Of a stretch of 64,000 nt of DNA, positions 29,266-38,479 are shown in pieces. The stretch comes from Comamonadaceae bacterium. GTDB lineage: Bacteria > Pseudomonadota > Gammaproteobacteria > Burkholderiales > Burkholderiaceae_C. Both the position numbers and the translations under genes were made by a program. Within the stretch, counting starts at the first letter, position 1. Each line of letters starts with the position of its first letter. The stretch spans positions 62,001 to 126,000 of the forward strand of contig JAIYCB010000031.1 of the NCBI GenBank assembly GCA_027488215.1, read 5' to 3'. A model generated the notes under the pieces. That model saw nothing but the letters and a program-made list of their open reading frames with translations. It was not told the origin of the DNA and did no database searches.

Positions 29266-30605
29266 ACCTGCATTCCAAACTCCTGCAACGTGCGGCAGAA
29301 AACCGTCCCATCCGTATTGGCCTGATCGGGGCGGGCAAATTCGGCTCCATGTACCTGGCGCAAATCCCGCGCACCCCCGGTGTGCACCTGGTCGGCATTG
29401 CCGACCTCTCGCCTGATGGCGCCCGCGCCAACCTGGCCCGCGTGGGCTGGAACTCTGAGCGCCTCACGGCCAAGAGCCTGGATGAAGCGGTGAAAAACGG
29501 CACCACCCATGTCGGCGACGACTGGCAAAGCCTGGTGCGTCACCCGGCGGTGGACGTGGTCGTGGAGTGCACCGGCTCGCCCCTGCATGCGGTGGACCAC
29601 ATCCTGGAAGCCTTTGCGAACCGCAAACATGTGGTCAACGTGACAGTGGAAGCGGACGCTTTTTGCGGTCCCTTGCTGGCCACCCGGGCTCAATTGGCTG
29701 GCGTCGTGTATTCACTGGCCTTTGGCGACCAGCCCGCACTCATTTGCGATCTGGTCGATTGGGCGCGCACCTGCGGCTTCCCGGTCGTGGCCGCAGGCCG
29801 GGGCCACAAATGGTTGCCGCACTTCAGCGAATCTACGCCAGAGACCGTGTGGGGCTATTACGGCCTCACGCCCGAGCAGGCAGAGCGCGGGGGGCTGAAC
29901 CCCAAAATGTTCAACAGCTTCTTGGACGGCTCCAAGCCATCGATTGAAAGCACGGCCGTGTCCAACGCCACCGGTTTGGGCGTGCCCAGCAACGGCTTAC
30001 TTTATCCACCGGCCAGTGTGGAAGACATCCCCTACGTCACTCGCCCGATCTCGGAAGGCGGCGTGCTCGAGCGCAAGGGCATGGTGGAGGTCATTTCCAG
30101 CTTGGAGACCGATGGCCGCAAAATTCCTTACGACATCCGCATGGGTGTGTGGGTCACGGTGGAGGCCGAGACCGACTACATCAAGAATTGCTTTGAAGAG
30201 TACAACGCCCATACCGACCCTTCGGGCCGCTACTTCACCCTCTACAAGCGCTGGCACCTGATTGGCTTGGAAGTGGGCGTGAGTGTGGCCAGTGTCGCCC
30301 TGCGCAACGAACCCACCGGCGTGGCCATGTGCTGGAACGCCGACGTGGTGGCCACCGCCAAACGAGACTTGAAGCCCGGCGACATGCTGGACGGCGAGGG
30401 CGGTTACACCGTCTGGGGCAAGCTGCTGCCCGCGGCCACCTCCAAGCGCATGGGCGGCGTGCCGCTGGGCCTGGCGCACGGCGTCAAGGTCCTTCGCCCG
30501 GTGGCCAAAGGCCAAAGTCTGACGTGGGACGACGTGGCCATGGACACCAGCACCCACGCTTACAAAATCCGGCGCGAGATGGAGGCGACTTCGGTGTTGG
30601 GCTGA
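29262..30605 (+). CDS. NAD(P)-dependent homoserine-dehydrogenase-like oxidoreductase with C-terminal SAF domain
   Basis: Rossmann IRIGLIGAGKFGSMYLAQI; VVECTGSPLHAVDHILEAF; C-terminal SAF-like segment DLKPGDMLDGEGGYTVWGKLLPA. Confidence 0.85.
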   Translation: MNLHSKLLQRAAENRPIRIGLIGAGKFGSMYLAQIPRTPGVHLVGIADLSPDGARANLARVGWNSERLTAKSLDEAVKNGTTHVGDDWQSLVRHPAVDVVVECTGSPLHAVDHILEAFANRKHVVNVTVEADAFCGPLLATRAQLAGVVYSLAFGDQPALICDLVDWARTCGFPVVAAGRGHKWLPHFSESTPETVWGYYGLTPEQAERGGLNPKMFNSFLDGSKPSIESTAVSNATGLGVPSNGLLYPPASVEDIPYVTRPISEGGVLERKGMVEVISSLETDGRKIPYDIRMGVWVTVEAETDYIKNCFEEYNAHTDPSGRYFTLYKRWHLIGLEVGVSVASVALRNEPTGVAMCWNADVVATAKRDLKPGDMLDGEGGYTVWGKLLPAATSKRMGGVPLGLAHGVKVLRPVAKGQSLTWDDVAMDTSTHAYKIRREMEATSVLG

Positions 30606-30627
30606 ACGTTCAATCTATCGGGCATCC

Positions 30628-30660
30628 CAAAAAGCCGTGCATGCGCTGCACGGCTTTTTG
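30628..30660 (+). terminator. Rho-independent terminator
   Basis: AAAAAGCCGTGCA-tgcgc-TGCACGGCTTTTT, perfect 13-bp stem plus closing C-G. Confidence 0.9.
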
Positions 30661-30799
30661 CTTCTGACCAAAGACAATCAAGGATCTGTCCATCACGCCT
30701 TCAGATCAGGGTTTAGACCGTTAAAATACCGCCTTTGCCGGCAAGCCCCAGTCAGCGGCCCCGGCGCTACGGTTTCCCGTCTCTTCACAAGGCCACCCC

Positions 30800-33700
30800 G
30801 TGTCCCTGCACATCACGACTTTCGAAGGCGCCAGCGCCCTCAGCGACTTTCGCATTGCCCAAGTTTTGCCACGTCTGGCAGAGATTTCGCCGCAAATTGT
30901 GGGCATCGCTGCCCGTTTTGTGCACCTGGTGGCCACAGTCGCGCCTTTGGCGGATGCCCAAAAACAAACCCTCTCGGCTTTGTTGACCTACGGCGAGCCT
31001 TATGCCGGTCCCATTGATGGCCCCGTGATCGTGGTCAGCCCGCGCATCGGCACTGTGTCGCCCTGGGCCTCCAAGGCCACCGACATTGCCCACAACTGCG
31101 GTTTTGAGGTGCGCCGGGTGGAGCGCCTGACAGAATACCGCCTAGTGATGAAGTCGGGTCTGCTGGGCACCGCCAAGCTGAGCGCCGAGCAACTGGGCCA
31201 GGTGGCCGCGGTGCTACATGACCGCATGACCGAGTCGGCCATGCCAAGCCGCGATGAAGCCTCTGCCTTGTTCACTGCACTCGACCCCGCGCCCATGGAG
31301 CATGTGGATGTGCTGGGCGGGGGCCGCGCGGCGCTTGAAACCGCCAACAAAGCCTGGGGCCTGGCCTTGGCCGAAGACGAGATCGAGTATTTGGTCAATG
31401 CCTTCAATGGCCTAAAACGCAACCCCACCGATGTGGAGTTGATGATGTTCGCGCAGGCCAACAGCGAGCACTGCCGCCACAAGATTTTCAACGCCGAGTT
31501 CACCATCGACGGCGTGACCCAGCCCAAGAGCCTGTTCGGCATGATCCGCAACACGCACCAGCTGAGCCCCCAGCACACCGTGGTGGCGTATTCGGACAAC
31601 GCTTCGGTAATGGAAGGCCACACGGTGGAGCGTTTTGTCGCCAGAGCTTCAGTGCAGGGCGCGGCCTATCACAGCGAACAAGCCTTGCACCATGTGCTGA
31701 TGAAGGTGGAAACCCACAACCACCCAACCGCGATTTCGCCTTTCCCTGGCGCATCCACCGGCGCAGGCGGGGAGATCCGCGACGAGGGTGCCACTGGTCG
31801 CGGCTCCAAGCCCAAGGCGGGTTTGTCGGGCTTCACCGTGTCCAAGCTTTGGGGCGGAATGTCCGACCAAGTGGGCGGCAAGCCCGAGCACATCGCCAGC
31901 CCCTTGCAAATCATGACCGAAGGCCCCCTGGGTGGCGCGGCGTTCAACAACGAGTTTGGTCGTCCCAATTTACTGGGCTATTTCCGCGAATACGAACAGA
32001 CCGTGGACGGCGTGGTGCGTGGCTACCACAAGCCCATCATGATCGCGGGCGGTCTGGGTCAGATTGACGCCGAGCAAACCAAAAAGATCGAATTCCCAGC
32101 GGGCAGCTTGCTGATCCAGTTGGGTGGCCCCGGCATGCGCATCGGCATGGGCGGCAGCGCGGCCAGCTCCATGGCCACCGGCACCAACGCGGCCGATCTG
32201 GACTTTGATTCGGTGCAGCGCGGCAACCCCGAGATCGAGCGCCGTGCGCAAGAGGTCATTAACCATTGCTGGGCGCAGGGCGCGACTAACCCCATCTTGG
32301 CCATCCACGATGTGGGCGCGGGCGGTTTGTCCAACGCCTTCCCTGAATTGACCAACGACGCAGGCCGGGGCGCACGATTTGATTTGCGTGCCGTCAAGCT
32401 CGAAGAGTCGGGCTTGGCCCCCAAAGAAATCTGGTCCAACGAGAGCCAGGAACGCTACGTGATGGCGATCGCGCCCGAATCACTGGAGCAGTTCACCGCC
32501 TTTTGCGAGCGCGAGCGCTGCCCGTTTGCGGTGATTGGCGTGGCGACCGAAGAGCGTCATTTGGTCTTGGCCGATGAGCGGCTGCCCATCGATTCCGCTT
32601 TGCGTGGGCCTACGGGGCTAACGGAGACTGGATCGCCACGCTCCGCTCGCGATGACAACCATTCCGTCATTGCGAGCGCCAGTTACGTCATTGCGAGCGA
32701 AGCGCGGCAATCCACCCCCGTCATTGCGAGCGAAGCGCGGCAATCCAGTTTGATGCCCGTGGACATGCCCATGGACGTGCTGCTGGGCAAACCGCCCAAG
32801 ATGCACCGTGACGTGAGGACCGTGGTCCGCCAGTCGCCTGCCATGAACCTGACCGGCGTGTCCTTGCAACAAGCCATCATCGATGTGCTGAGCCACCCCA
32901 CCGTGGCGTCCAAGCGCTTTTTGATCACCATTGGCGACCGCGCTGTCGGGGGTTTGACGCACCGCGACCAAATGGTGGGCCCGTGGCAAGTGCCCGTGGC
33001 CGATGTGGCCGTGACCCTCGCCGACTATGCAGGCTTTGCCGGTGAAGCCATGAGCATGGGCGAGCGCACGCCGCTGGCCTCCCTCAACGCCGCAGCCTCA
33101 GGCCGCATGGCCGTGGCCGAGGCCATCACCAATTTGCTGGCCGCACCCATCGAGCTGCCCCGCGTCAAGATGTCCGCCAACTGGATGGCCGCTTGCGGCG
33201 AGCCGGGCGAAGACGCCGCTTTGTACGAGACCGTCAAGGCCGTGGGCATGGAGTTGTGCCCGGCGCTCGACATCTCGATTCCTGTGGGCAAAGACAGTTT
33301 GTCGATGCGCACGCAGTGGCAAGCTGATGGCCAGACCCATAAAGTCACCTCACCTGTCAGTCTGATCATCACCGCCTTTGCCAGCTTGCCCGACGTGCGC
33401 GGCACGCTGACCCCGCAGCTGGACGCGCAAACCGATGACACCAGTTTGCTGCTGATCGACCTGGGCCAAGGCCGCAACCGCATGGGCGGCAGCGTGCTGG
33501 GCCAGGTGCAGGGCCAGTTTGGCGACAGCGTGCCCGATCTGGAAGACCCGCAAAGCTTGGTCAGCGTGGTCAATGCCGTGAACGCCTTGCGCGCCAAGGG
33601 CCAAATCCTGGCTTACCACGACCGCAGCGACGGCGGCTTGCTGGCCGCGGTGGCCGAGATGGCGTTTGCAGGCCATGTGGGTGTGGCGCTCAATGTGGAC

Positions 33701-34951
33701 ATGCTGGTCACCGAAGGCGACGGCATTTCTGACAGCCGCGCCGACCACGGCGACGCCAAGAACTGGGCAGGCCAAGTCAGTGCCCGCCGCGAAGAACTCA
33801 CCCTCAAAGCCCTGTTTAACGAAGAACTGGGTGTGGTGCTCCAAGTGCGCACCGCTGAGCGCAACGCGGTGCTGCAAAACCTGCGCGAGCACGGCTTGTC
33901 CAAACACACCCATGTGATCGGCAAGACCCGGCCTGTGCAATCGACCATCCAAAAAGGCGTGGGCGAACTGAGCATCTGGCGCGACACCAAAGAGGTGTTT
34001 ACCGCCAAGCTCGAAGACCTGCACCAAGTGTGGGACAGCGTGAGCTGGAAAATTTGCCAGCAGCGCGACAACCCCGCTTGTGCCGACGCCGAACACGCCG
34101 CCGCAGGCCAGGCCAGCGACCCCGGCATGCATGTGGCGCTGAGCTTTGACCCGGCCAAAAACGTGGCCGCGCCTTTCCTGAATCTGTCGCGCCCCAAGGT
34201 GGCGATCTTGCGCGAGCAGGGCGTCAACTCGCATGTGGAAATGGCCTACGCCTTCCACAAAGCGGGCTTCGAGTCGCACGATGTGCACATGACCGATTTG
34301 CAGTCTGGCCGCGCCAATTTGGCCGACTTCCAGGGCTTGGTGGCTTGTGGCGGCTTCAGCTACGGCGACACTTTGGGTGCAGGCATCGGCTGGGCACGCA
34401 GCATCACCTTCAACCCGTCGCTGTCGGACCAGTTCAAAGGCTTCTTTGGCCGCACCGACACCTTTGGTCTGGGCGTGTGCAATGGCTGCCAGATGTTTGC
34501 CGAACTCGCCGACATCATCCTGGGTGCGCAAGATTGGCCCCGTTTCACCACCAACCAAAGCGAGCGCTTTGAAGCACGCTTGTCGATGGTCGAGGTGTTG
34601 GAATCGCCCAGCTTGTTTTTGCAAGGCATGGCGGGCAGCCGCTTGCCGATTGCGGTGGCGCACGGCGAGGGCTTTGCCAATTTCAAACACCGTGGCAATG
34701 CAGCTCAGGCCATTGCGGCCATGCGATTTGTTGACAACCACGGCCAGGCGACTGAGCAGTACCCGTTTAACCCCAACGGCAGCGCGGGCGGCCTCACGGC
34801 TGTTACGACCGCCGACGGGCGTTTCACGGCCATGATGCCGCACCCCGAGCGCGTGTTCCGCAATGTGCAGATGAGCTGGACGAGTGGCGACATCTCATCC
34901 ACCAGCCCGTGGTTGCGCGTGTGGCAAAACGCCCGCAAGTGGGTGGGTTGA
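30800..34951 (+). CDS. purL: Phosphoribosylformylglycinamidine synthase (with in-frame repeat insertion)
   Basis: 1383 aa from GTG 30800; [54 protein letters not shown], GATase [15 protein letters not shown] and [14 protein letters not shown]. Confidence 0.97.
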   Translation: MSLHITTFEGASALSDFRIAQVLPRLAEISPQIVGIAARFVHLVATVAPLADAQKQTLSALLTYGEPYAGPIDGPVIVVSPRIGTVSPWASKATDIAHNCGFEVRRVERLTEYRLVMKSGLLGTAKLSAEQLGQVAAVLHDRMTESAMPSRDEASALFTALDPAPMEHVDVLGGGRAALETANKAWGLALAEDEIEYLVNAFNGLKRNPTDVELMMFAQANSEHCRHKIFNAEFTIDGVTQPKSLFGMIRNTHQLSPQHTVVAYSDNASVMEGHTVERFVARASVQGAAYHSEQALHHVLMKVETHNHPTAISPFPGASTGAGGEIRDEGATGRGSKPKAGLSGFTVSKLWGGMSDQVGGKPEHIASPLQIMTEGPLGGAAFNNEFGRPNLLGYFREYEQTVDGVVRGYHKPIMIAGGLGQIDAEQTKKIEFPAGSLLIQLGGPGMRIGMGGSAASSMATGTNAADLDFDSVQRGNPEIERRAQEVINHCWAQGATNPILAIHDVGAGGLSNAFPELTNDAGRGARFDLRAVKLEESGLAPKEIWSNESQERYVMAIAPESLEQFTAFCERERCPFAVIGVATEERHLVLADERLPIDSALRGPTGLTETGSPRSARDDNHSVIASASYVIASEARQSTPVIASEARQSSLMPVDMPMDVLLGKPPKMHRDVRTVVRQSPAMNLTGVSLQQAIIDVLSHPTVASKRFLITIGDRAVGGLTHRDQMVGPWQVPVADVAVTLADYAGFAGEAMSMGERTPLASLNAAASGRMAVAEAITNLLAAPIELPRVKMSANWMAACGEPGEDAALYETVKAVGMELCPALDISIPVGKDSLSMRTQWQADGQTHKVTSPVSLIITAFASLPDVRGTLTPQLDAQTDDTSLLLIDLGQGRNRMGGSVLGQVQGQFGDSVPDLEDPQSLVSVVNAVNALRAKGQILAYHDRSDGGLLAAVAEMAFAGHVGVALNVDMLVTEGDGISDSRADHGDAKNWAGQVSARREELTLKALFNEELGVVLQVRTAERNAVLQNLREHGLSKHTHVIGKTRPVQSTIQKGVGELSIWRDTKEVFTAKLEDLHQVWDSVSWKICQQRDNPACADAEHAAAGQASDPGMHVALSFDPAKNVAAPFLNLSRPKVAILREQGVNSHVEMAYAFHKAGFESHDVHMTDLQSGRANLADFQGLVACGGFSYGDTLGAGIGWARSITFNPSLSDQFKGFFGRTDTFGLGVCNGCQMFAELADIILGAQDWPRFTTNQSERFEARLSMVEVLESPSLFLQGMAGSRLPIAVAHGEGFANFKHRGNAAQAIAAMRFVDNHGQATEQYPFNPNGSAGGLTAVTTADGRFTAMMPHPERVFRNVQMSWTSGDISSTSPWLRVWQNARKWVG
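32628..32747. repeat. Dispersed REP-like palindromic repeat cluster inside purL
   Basis: Minus copy ctggatcgccacgctccgctcgcgatgac (32628-32656); truncated plus copy gtcattgcgagcgcc (from 32666); two identical plus copies gtcattgcgagcgaagcgcggcaatcca at 32687-32714 and 32720-32747. Confidence 0.9.
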
Positions 34952-34964
34952 ATTGCCAGATGAC

Positions 34965-37900
34965 ATGAAGTCCGACACGCCACGCCAGTGGTTTCCCCCT
35001 TCGCAACTGGCTTATTACTTTGACCAGGGCGCGTGGTCACGCGGCACCACGCTGTACCTGCAAAACAAGGTGGTTTCCTCGCAGCTCACCCCCGACGGAG
35101 AAGGCTGGCGTTTGCAAGGCCAAGTGGATGGCAGCGAAGCCCGACCCTACACGGTGAACGCCGAGTTGCGGGTGAGCGCTGGAGGCAACCTCAGTGAGTG
35201 GCGCAGCGGTTGTACTTGTGCGGTGGGTCGTTATTGCAAACACGGTGCAGCCTTGGGCATCCTGGCGTCCATGCAGGGCTTGGTCTTGCTCGATGAATGG
35301 GGCAGCGATGGGCCTTCGCCTGAGGTGCTCGCGCGACGCAGCCAAATGGAAAAAGAACGTGCTCTGAGCCATGCTGAATACCAGGCGCGTGAATGGCTGA
35401 CACGTTTGGAAAATGCCAATGTCCCGACCGGCTACGCCATGCCCGGCGCCACGCAGGACCAGTTTGTCTACCTGCTGTCGGTGGCTTATTTGGGTCAAAA
35501 GCCCTTGTTTCACCTGAGCGTCAAGCGGGCTGCGCAAAAGCGCAACGGCGAGTGGGGCAAGCCCAAAAAAGTCAGCCACGAGCCCTCGTCGCACGACCCC
35601 ATATGGGCCAGCAGTACACCCTTGGACCGCGATATTTTCGATCTGATGAAAGCTTGTCCCGCTGCCAGCAGTTTCAGCTCGTATGGGTTTCAGGGTGAAG
35701 TCAAGCTCCACGGCATGCCAGGGCAATTGCTGCTCAAGTTGTGCAGTCAAACGGGTCGCCTGATGTCATCCGAAGGCTCGGTCAGTCTCCACTGGAGCGA
35801 TGCCGCCGAAGCTGTGATCGGCGCTTGGCAAGAGGTGCCTGCAAAAGAGAATTTGCCCGGAGGCTGGAAGCTGAACATGAAAGCCCAGCGAGAGGGCGTG
35901 GTCTATGGCCTGAACGATCCGCCTTTCTTCATGGACACTTTGCAAGGTCATTGTGGTTTGTTGGACACTCAAGGCCTGAGTGCCAACGAGCTGCAGGTGC
36001 TGTCCAACTCGCCAGTGCTGCCGGAAACGGTGGTGTTCAAGTTTCAGAACCAGTTGTTGTCGCGCTTGGGGCCGGTGCCCTTGCCGCCTGTGATTGCCCA
36101 AATTCCGGAAATAAGTGGGATTTCACCCCGGCCTGTGCTGCAGATCACCCCCGTGCCCCCCATGGACCGAGACACGATCGGATTGTTTCAGGCTGAACTC
36201 AGTTTTGACTACGAAGGCCAGCGTGGTTTTTGGACCGGAACGCAAATCCGCGTCATCGTTGGCCATGGCCCGAAGGCCCGCAGGCTGGCGCGCGATCTGC
36301 CAGGCGAGCTCAAAGCCTGGCAGGCGCTTGAGGCGTTGGGTTTGTCTGTGCGTGCGCAAAACATGCTGGGCTTTTTTCCACCCCAGCCCCAGCAGCGCTG
36401 GCTACAGTGGTTGGAGAGCGATTTTTCGTCCCTCCGTGAGGCCGGTTTCGAGGTGTTTTTCGACGCTGGTCAGACCCGCTGGGTGAGGCAGGCCGATGAT
36501 GTGCACATCAACGTGTCGGGCGACCCGGATTCGCCCGATACTTCCCCCTGGTTTGATTTGTCATTGGGCATGGACATCGATGGCCAGCGCGTGAACATCT
36601 TGCCCTGGGTGCCCACCATCCTGACCGCATTAGCCCGCATCAGCGTGCTCGGCTCCGAAGGCCAGGTCGCCAGCTTGCCACCTTATCTCTACCTGCCGAA
36701 GCTGCACGGTGAAGGTTTTGTCAAGTTGCCCACTGCCAAAATCGAGCCCTGGCTGAACACCTTGATGGAGCTGGTCTCCGAGCGCGGGCGCGATTGGAGT
36801 GGGGAAGAGCTGCGTCTTTCGCGACTGGAAGCCTTGCGAACCGCTGCCTCACTGGGCGAGGGCGTGGCCTGGGCGGGGGCCAAAGGATTGATGAATTTGA
36901 TTCAGCAAATGCGAGGCCTTACCCAGCTGCCTCAGGTGCCTGCCCCCGTCAGTTTGCAAGCCACCCTGCGTCCATACCAGCAACAGGGCCTGGACTGGTT
37001 GCAGTTTTTGCGCACACACCAACTCGCCGGCATCCTGGCCGACGACATGGGCTTGGGCAAAACTCTGCAGACCCTGGCGCATATCCTGACCGAAAAGGAG
37101 GCAGGTCGACTCACGCAGCCCGCGCTGATCGTGGCCCCCGTGAGTTTGTTGGGCAACTGGCAGCGCGAAGCGGCCCGCTTTTGTCCGGAACTTCGCACCC
37201 ACATCCACCATGGCCTGTCGCGACATGAGACTGTGCAAGACTTGAGCGGATTTGATGTCGTATTCACGCCGTACTCCTTGTTGCACCGCGATCGGGCGCT
37301 GTGGATGGCGATCAAGTGGCATTTGTTGGTGCTGGACGAAGCGCAAAACATCAAGAATGCCAACACCCATGCGGCGCAAACTGTGGGTGAGATCCCAGCA
37401 TCAAACCGACTGTGTCTGTCGGGCACGCCCATGGAAAACCATTTGGGCGAGCTGTGGAGCTTGTTCCACTTTTTGATGCCCGGTTTTTTGGGCAGTCAAA
37501 AGCGCTTTGGCGAGCTGTTTCGCAACCCCATTGAGCGCCTGGGCAACAGCGAAAAAATGGACCAATTGCGCAAGCGCATCACGCCTTTCATGCTGCGTCG
37601 CACAAAGGACGTGGTGGCCAGTGAACTGCCGCCTAAGGTCGAGACTCTGATGCCCGTGCCCCTGCAAGGCAAGCAGGCCGACTTGTATGAAACCATCCGG
37701 CTGGGCATGGAAAAAACCGTGCGCGAGGCTCTGAATGCGCAAGGTTTGGCCAAATCGCAGATCACCATTTTGGACGCTCTGCTCAAGCTGCGCCAAGTCT
37801 GCTGTGATCCGCGCTTGCTCAAATTGGGTACTGCCAGCCAGCTGCATCAATCGGCCAAGCTCGAGCAATTGCTCGAGATGCTCCCCGAGATGGTGGCCGA

Positions 37901-38366
37901 AGGCCGCAAGATCTTGCTGTTTTCGCAGTTCACACAAATGCTCGGCTTGATCGAACAGGAACTGCCGCGCTTGGGCATCCCTTGGGTCAAACTCACAGGT
38001 CAAAGCAAAAACCGCGACAAGATCATCGACCAGTTCACCAGCGGTCAAGTGCCCTTGTTCCTCATCAGCCTTAAAGCCGGGGGGGTCGGCCTGAACTTGC
38101 CACAGGCGGATACGGTGATCCATTACGACCCATGGTGGAACCCTGCTGTGGAGAATCAGGCCACCGATCGTGCCCACCGCATTGGTCAAACACAAAGTGT
38201 TTGGGTGCTCAAGCTGGTGGCCCAGGGCACGATTGAGGAGCGCATGCTGGCCCTGCAAGAGCGCAAAGCCCAGTTGGCGCAAGACATGTATTCAGGCGCC
38301 GTGAAACGCAAAGAATTGTTGTTTGGCGAGTCGGACTTGAATGAACTGTTCAAACCGCTCGGCTGA
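34965..38366 (+). CDS. SWIM zinc-finger plus SNF2-family DEAD/DEAH helicase
   Basis: SWIM CTCAVGRYCKHGAALG; helicase motifs ILADDMGLGKTLQTLA, LVLDEAQNIKN, LSGTPMENHLGELWSLFHFL, QATDRAHRIGQTQSVWVLKLV. Start refined to MKSDTPRQWFPPSQ. Confidence 0.94.
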   Translation: MKSDTPRQWFPPSQLAYYFDQGAWSRGTTLYLQNKVVSSQLTPDGEGWRLQGQVDGSEARPYTVNAELRVSAGGNLSEWRSGCTCAVGRYCKHGAALGILASMQGLVLLDEWGSDGPSPEVLARRSQMEKERALSHAEYQAREWLTRLENANVPTGYAMPGATQDQFVYLLSVAYLGQKPLFHLSVKRAAQKRNGEWGKPKKVSHEPSSHDPIWASSTPLDRDIFDLMKACPAASSFSSYGFQGEVKLHGMPGQLLLKLCSQTGRLMSSEGSVSLHWSDAAEAVIGAWQEVPAKENLPGGWKLNMKAQREGVVYGLNDPPFFMDTLQGHCGLLDTQGLSANELQVLSNSPVLPETVVFKFQNQLLSRLGPVPLPPVIAQIPEISGISPRPVLQITPVPPMDRDTIGLFQAELSFDYEGQRGFWTGTQIRVIVGHGPKARRLARDLPGELKAWQALEALGLSVRAQNMLGFFPPQPQQRWLQWLESDFSSLREAGFEVFFDAGQTRWVRQADDVHINVSGDPDSPDTSPWFDLSLGMDIDGQRVNILPWVPTILTALARISVLGSEGQVASLPPYLYLPKLHGEGFVKLPTAKIEPWLNTLMELVSERGRDWSGEELRLSRLEALRTAASLGEGVAWAGAKGLMNLIQQMRGLTQLPQVPAPVSLQATLRPYQQQGLDWLQFLRTHQLAGILADDMGLGKTLQTLAHILTEKEAGRLTQPALIVAPVSLLGNWQREAARFCPELRTHIHHGLSRHETVQDLSGFDVVFTPYSLLHRDRALWMAIKWHLLVLDEAQNIKNANTHAAQTVGEIPASNRLCLSGTPMENHLGELWSLFHFLMPGFLGSQKRFGELFRNPIERLGNSEKMDQLRKRITPFMLRRTKDVVASELPPKVETLMPVPLQGKQADLYETIRLGMEKTVREALNAQGLAKSQITILDALLKLRQVCCDPRLLKLGTASQLHQSAKLEQLLEMLPEMVAEGRKILLFSQFTQMLGLIEQELPRLGIPWVKLTGQSKNRDKIIDQFTSGQVPLFLISLKAGGVGLNLPQADTVIHYDPWWNPAVENQATDRAHRIGQTQSVWVLKLVAQGTIEERMLALQERKAQLAQDMYSGAVKRKELLFGESDLNELFKPLG

Positions 38367-38479
38367 TCAACAGATGGGTTCGTGAAGCAGCATGCGTCAT
38401 GTCAATGCCCTTGTTTTGCGTCTACCTCATGGCGCTTACGTGCTGCAGTCTTGGGCCTGGTTGGATTGACCCTGCTGAA

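Noticed and set aside
32666-32747. CRISPR-like direct repeats in purL
   Set aside because: Copies are palindromic, occur in both orientations, have 5-nt spacers and recur elsewhere as inverted pairs; no cas genes. Better explained as REP-like elements.
33350-34843. 497-aa minus-strand ORF antisense to purL
   Set aside because: Shadow ORF; the plus frame is PurL with GATase motifs.
30800-34951. purL as a pseudogene disrupted by the repeat insertion
   Set aside because: Reading frame is continuous through the insert and all downstream motifs are in frame.
34884-34964. Upstream start of the SNF2 gene overlapping purL
   Set aside because: The extra 27 residues are purL sequence in another frame; MKSDTPRQW at 34965 is more plausible.
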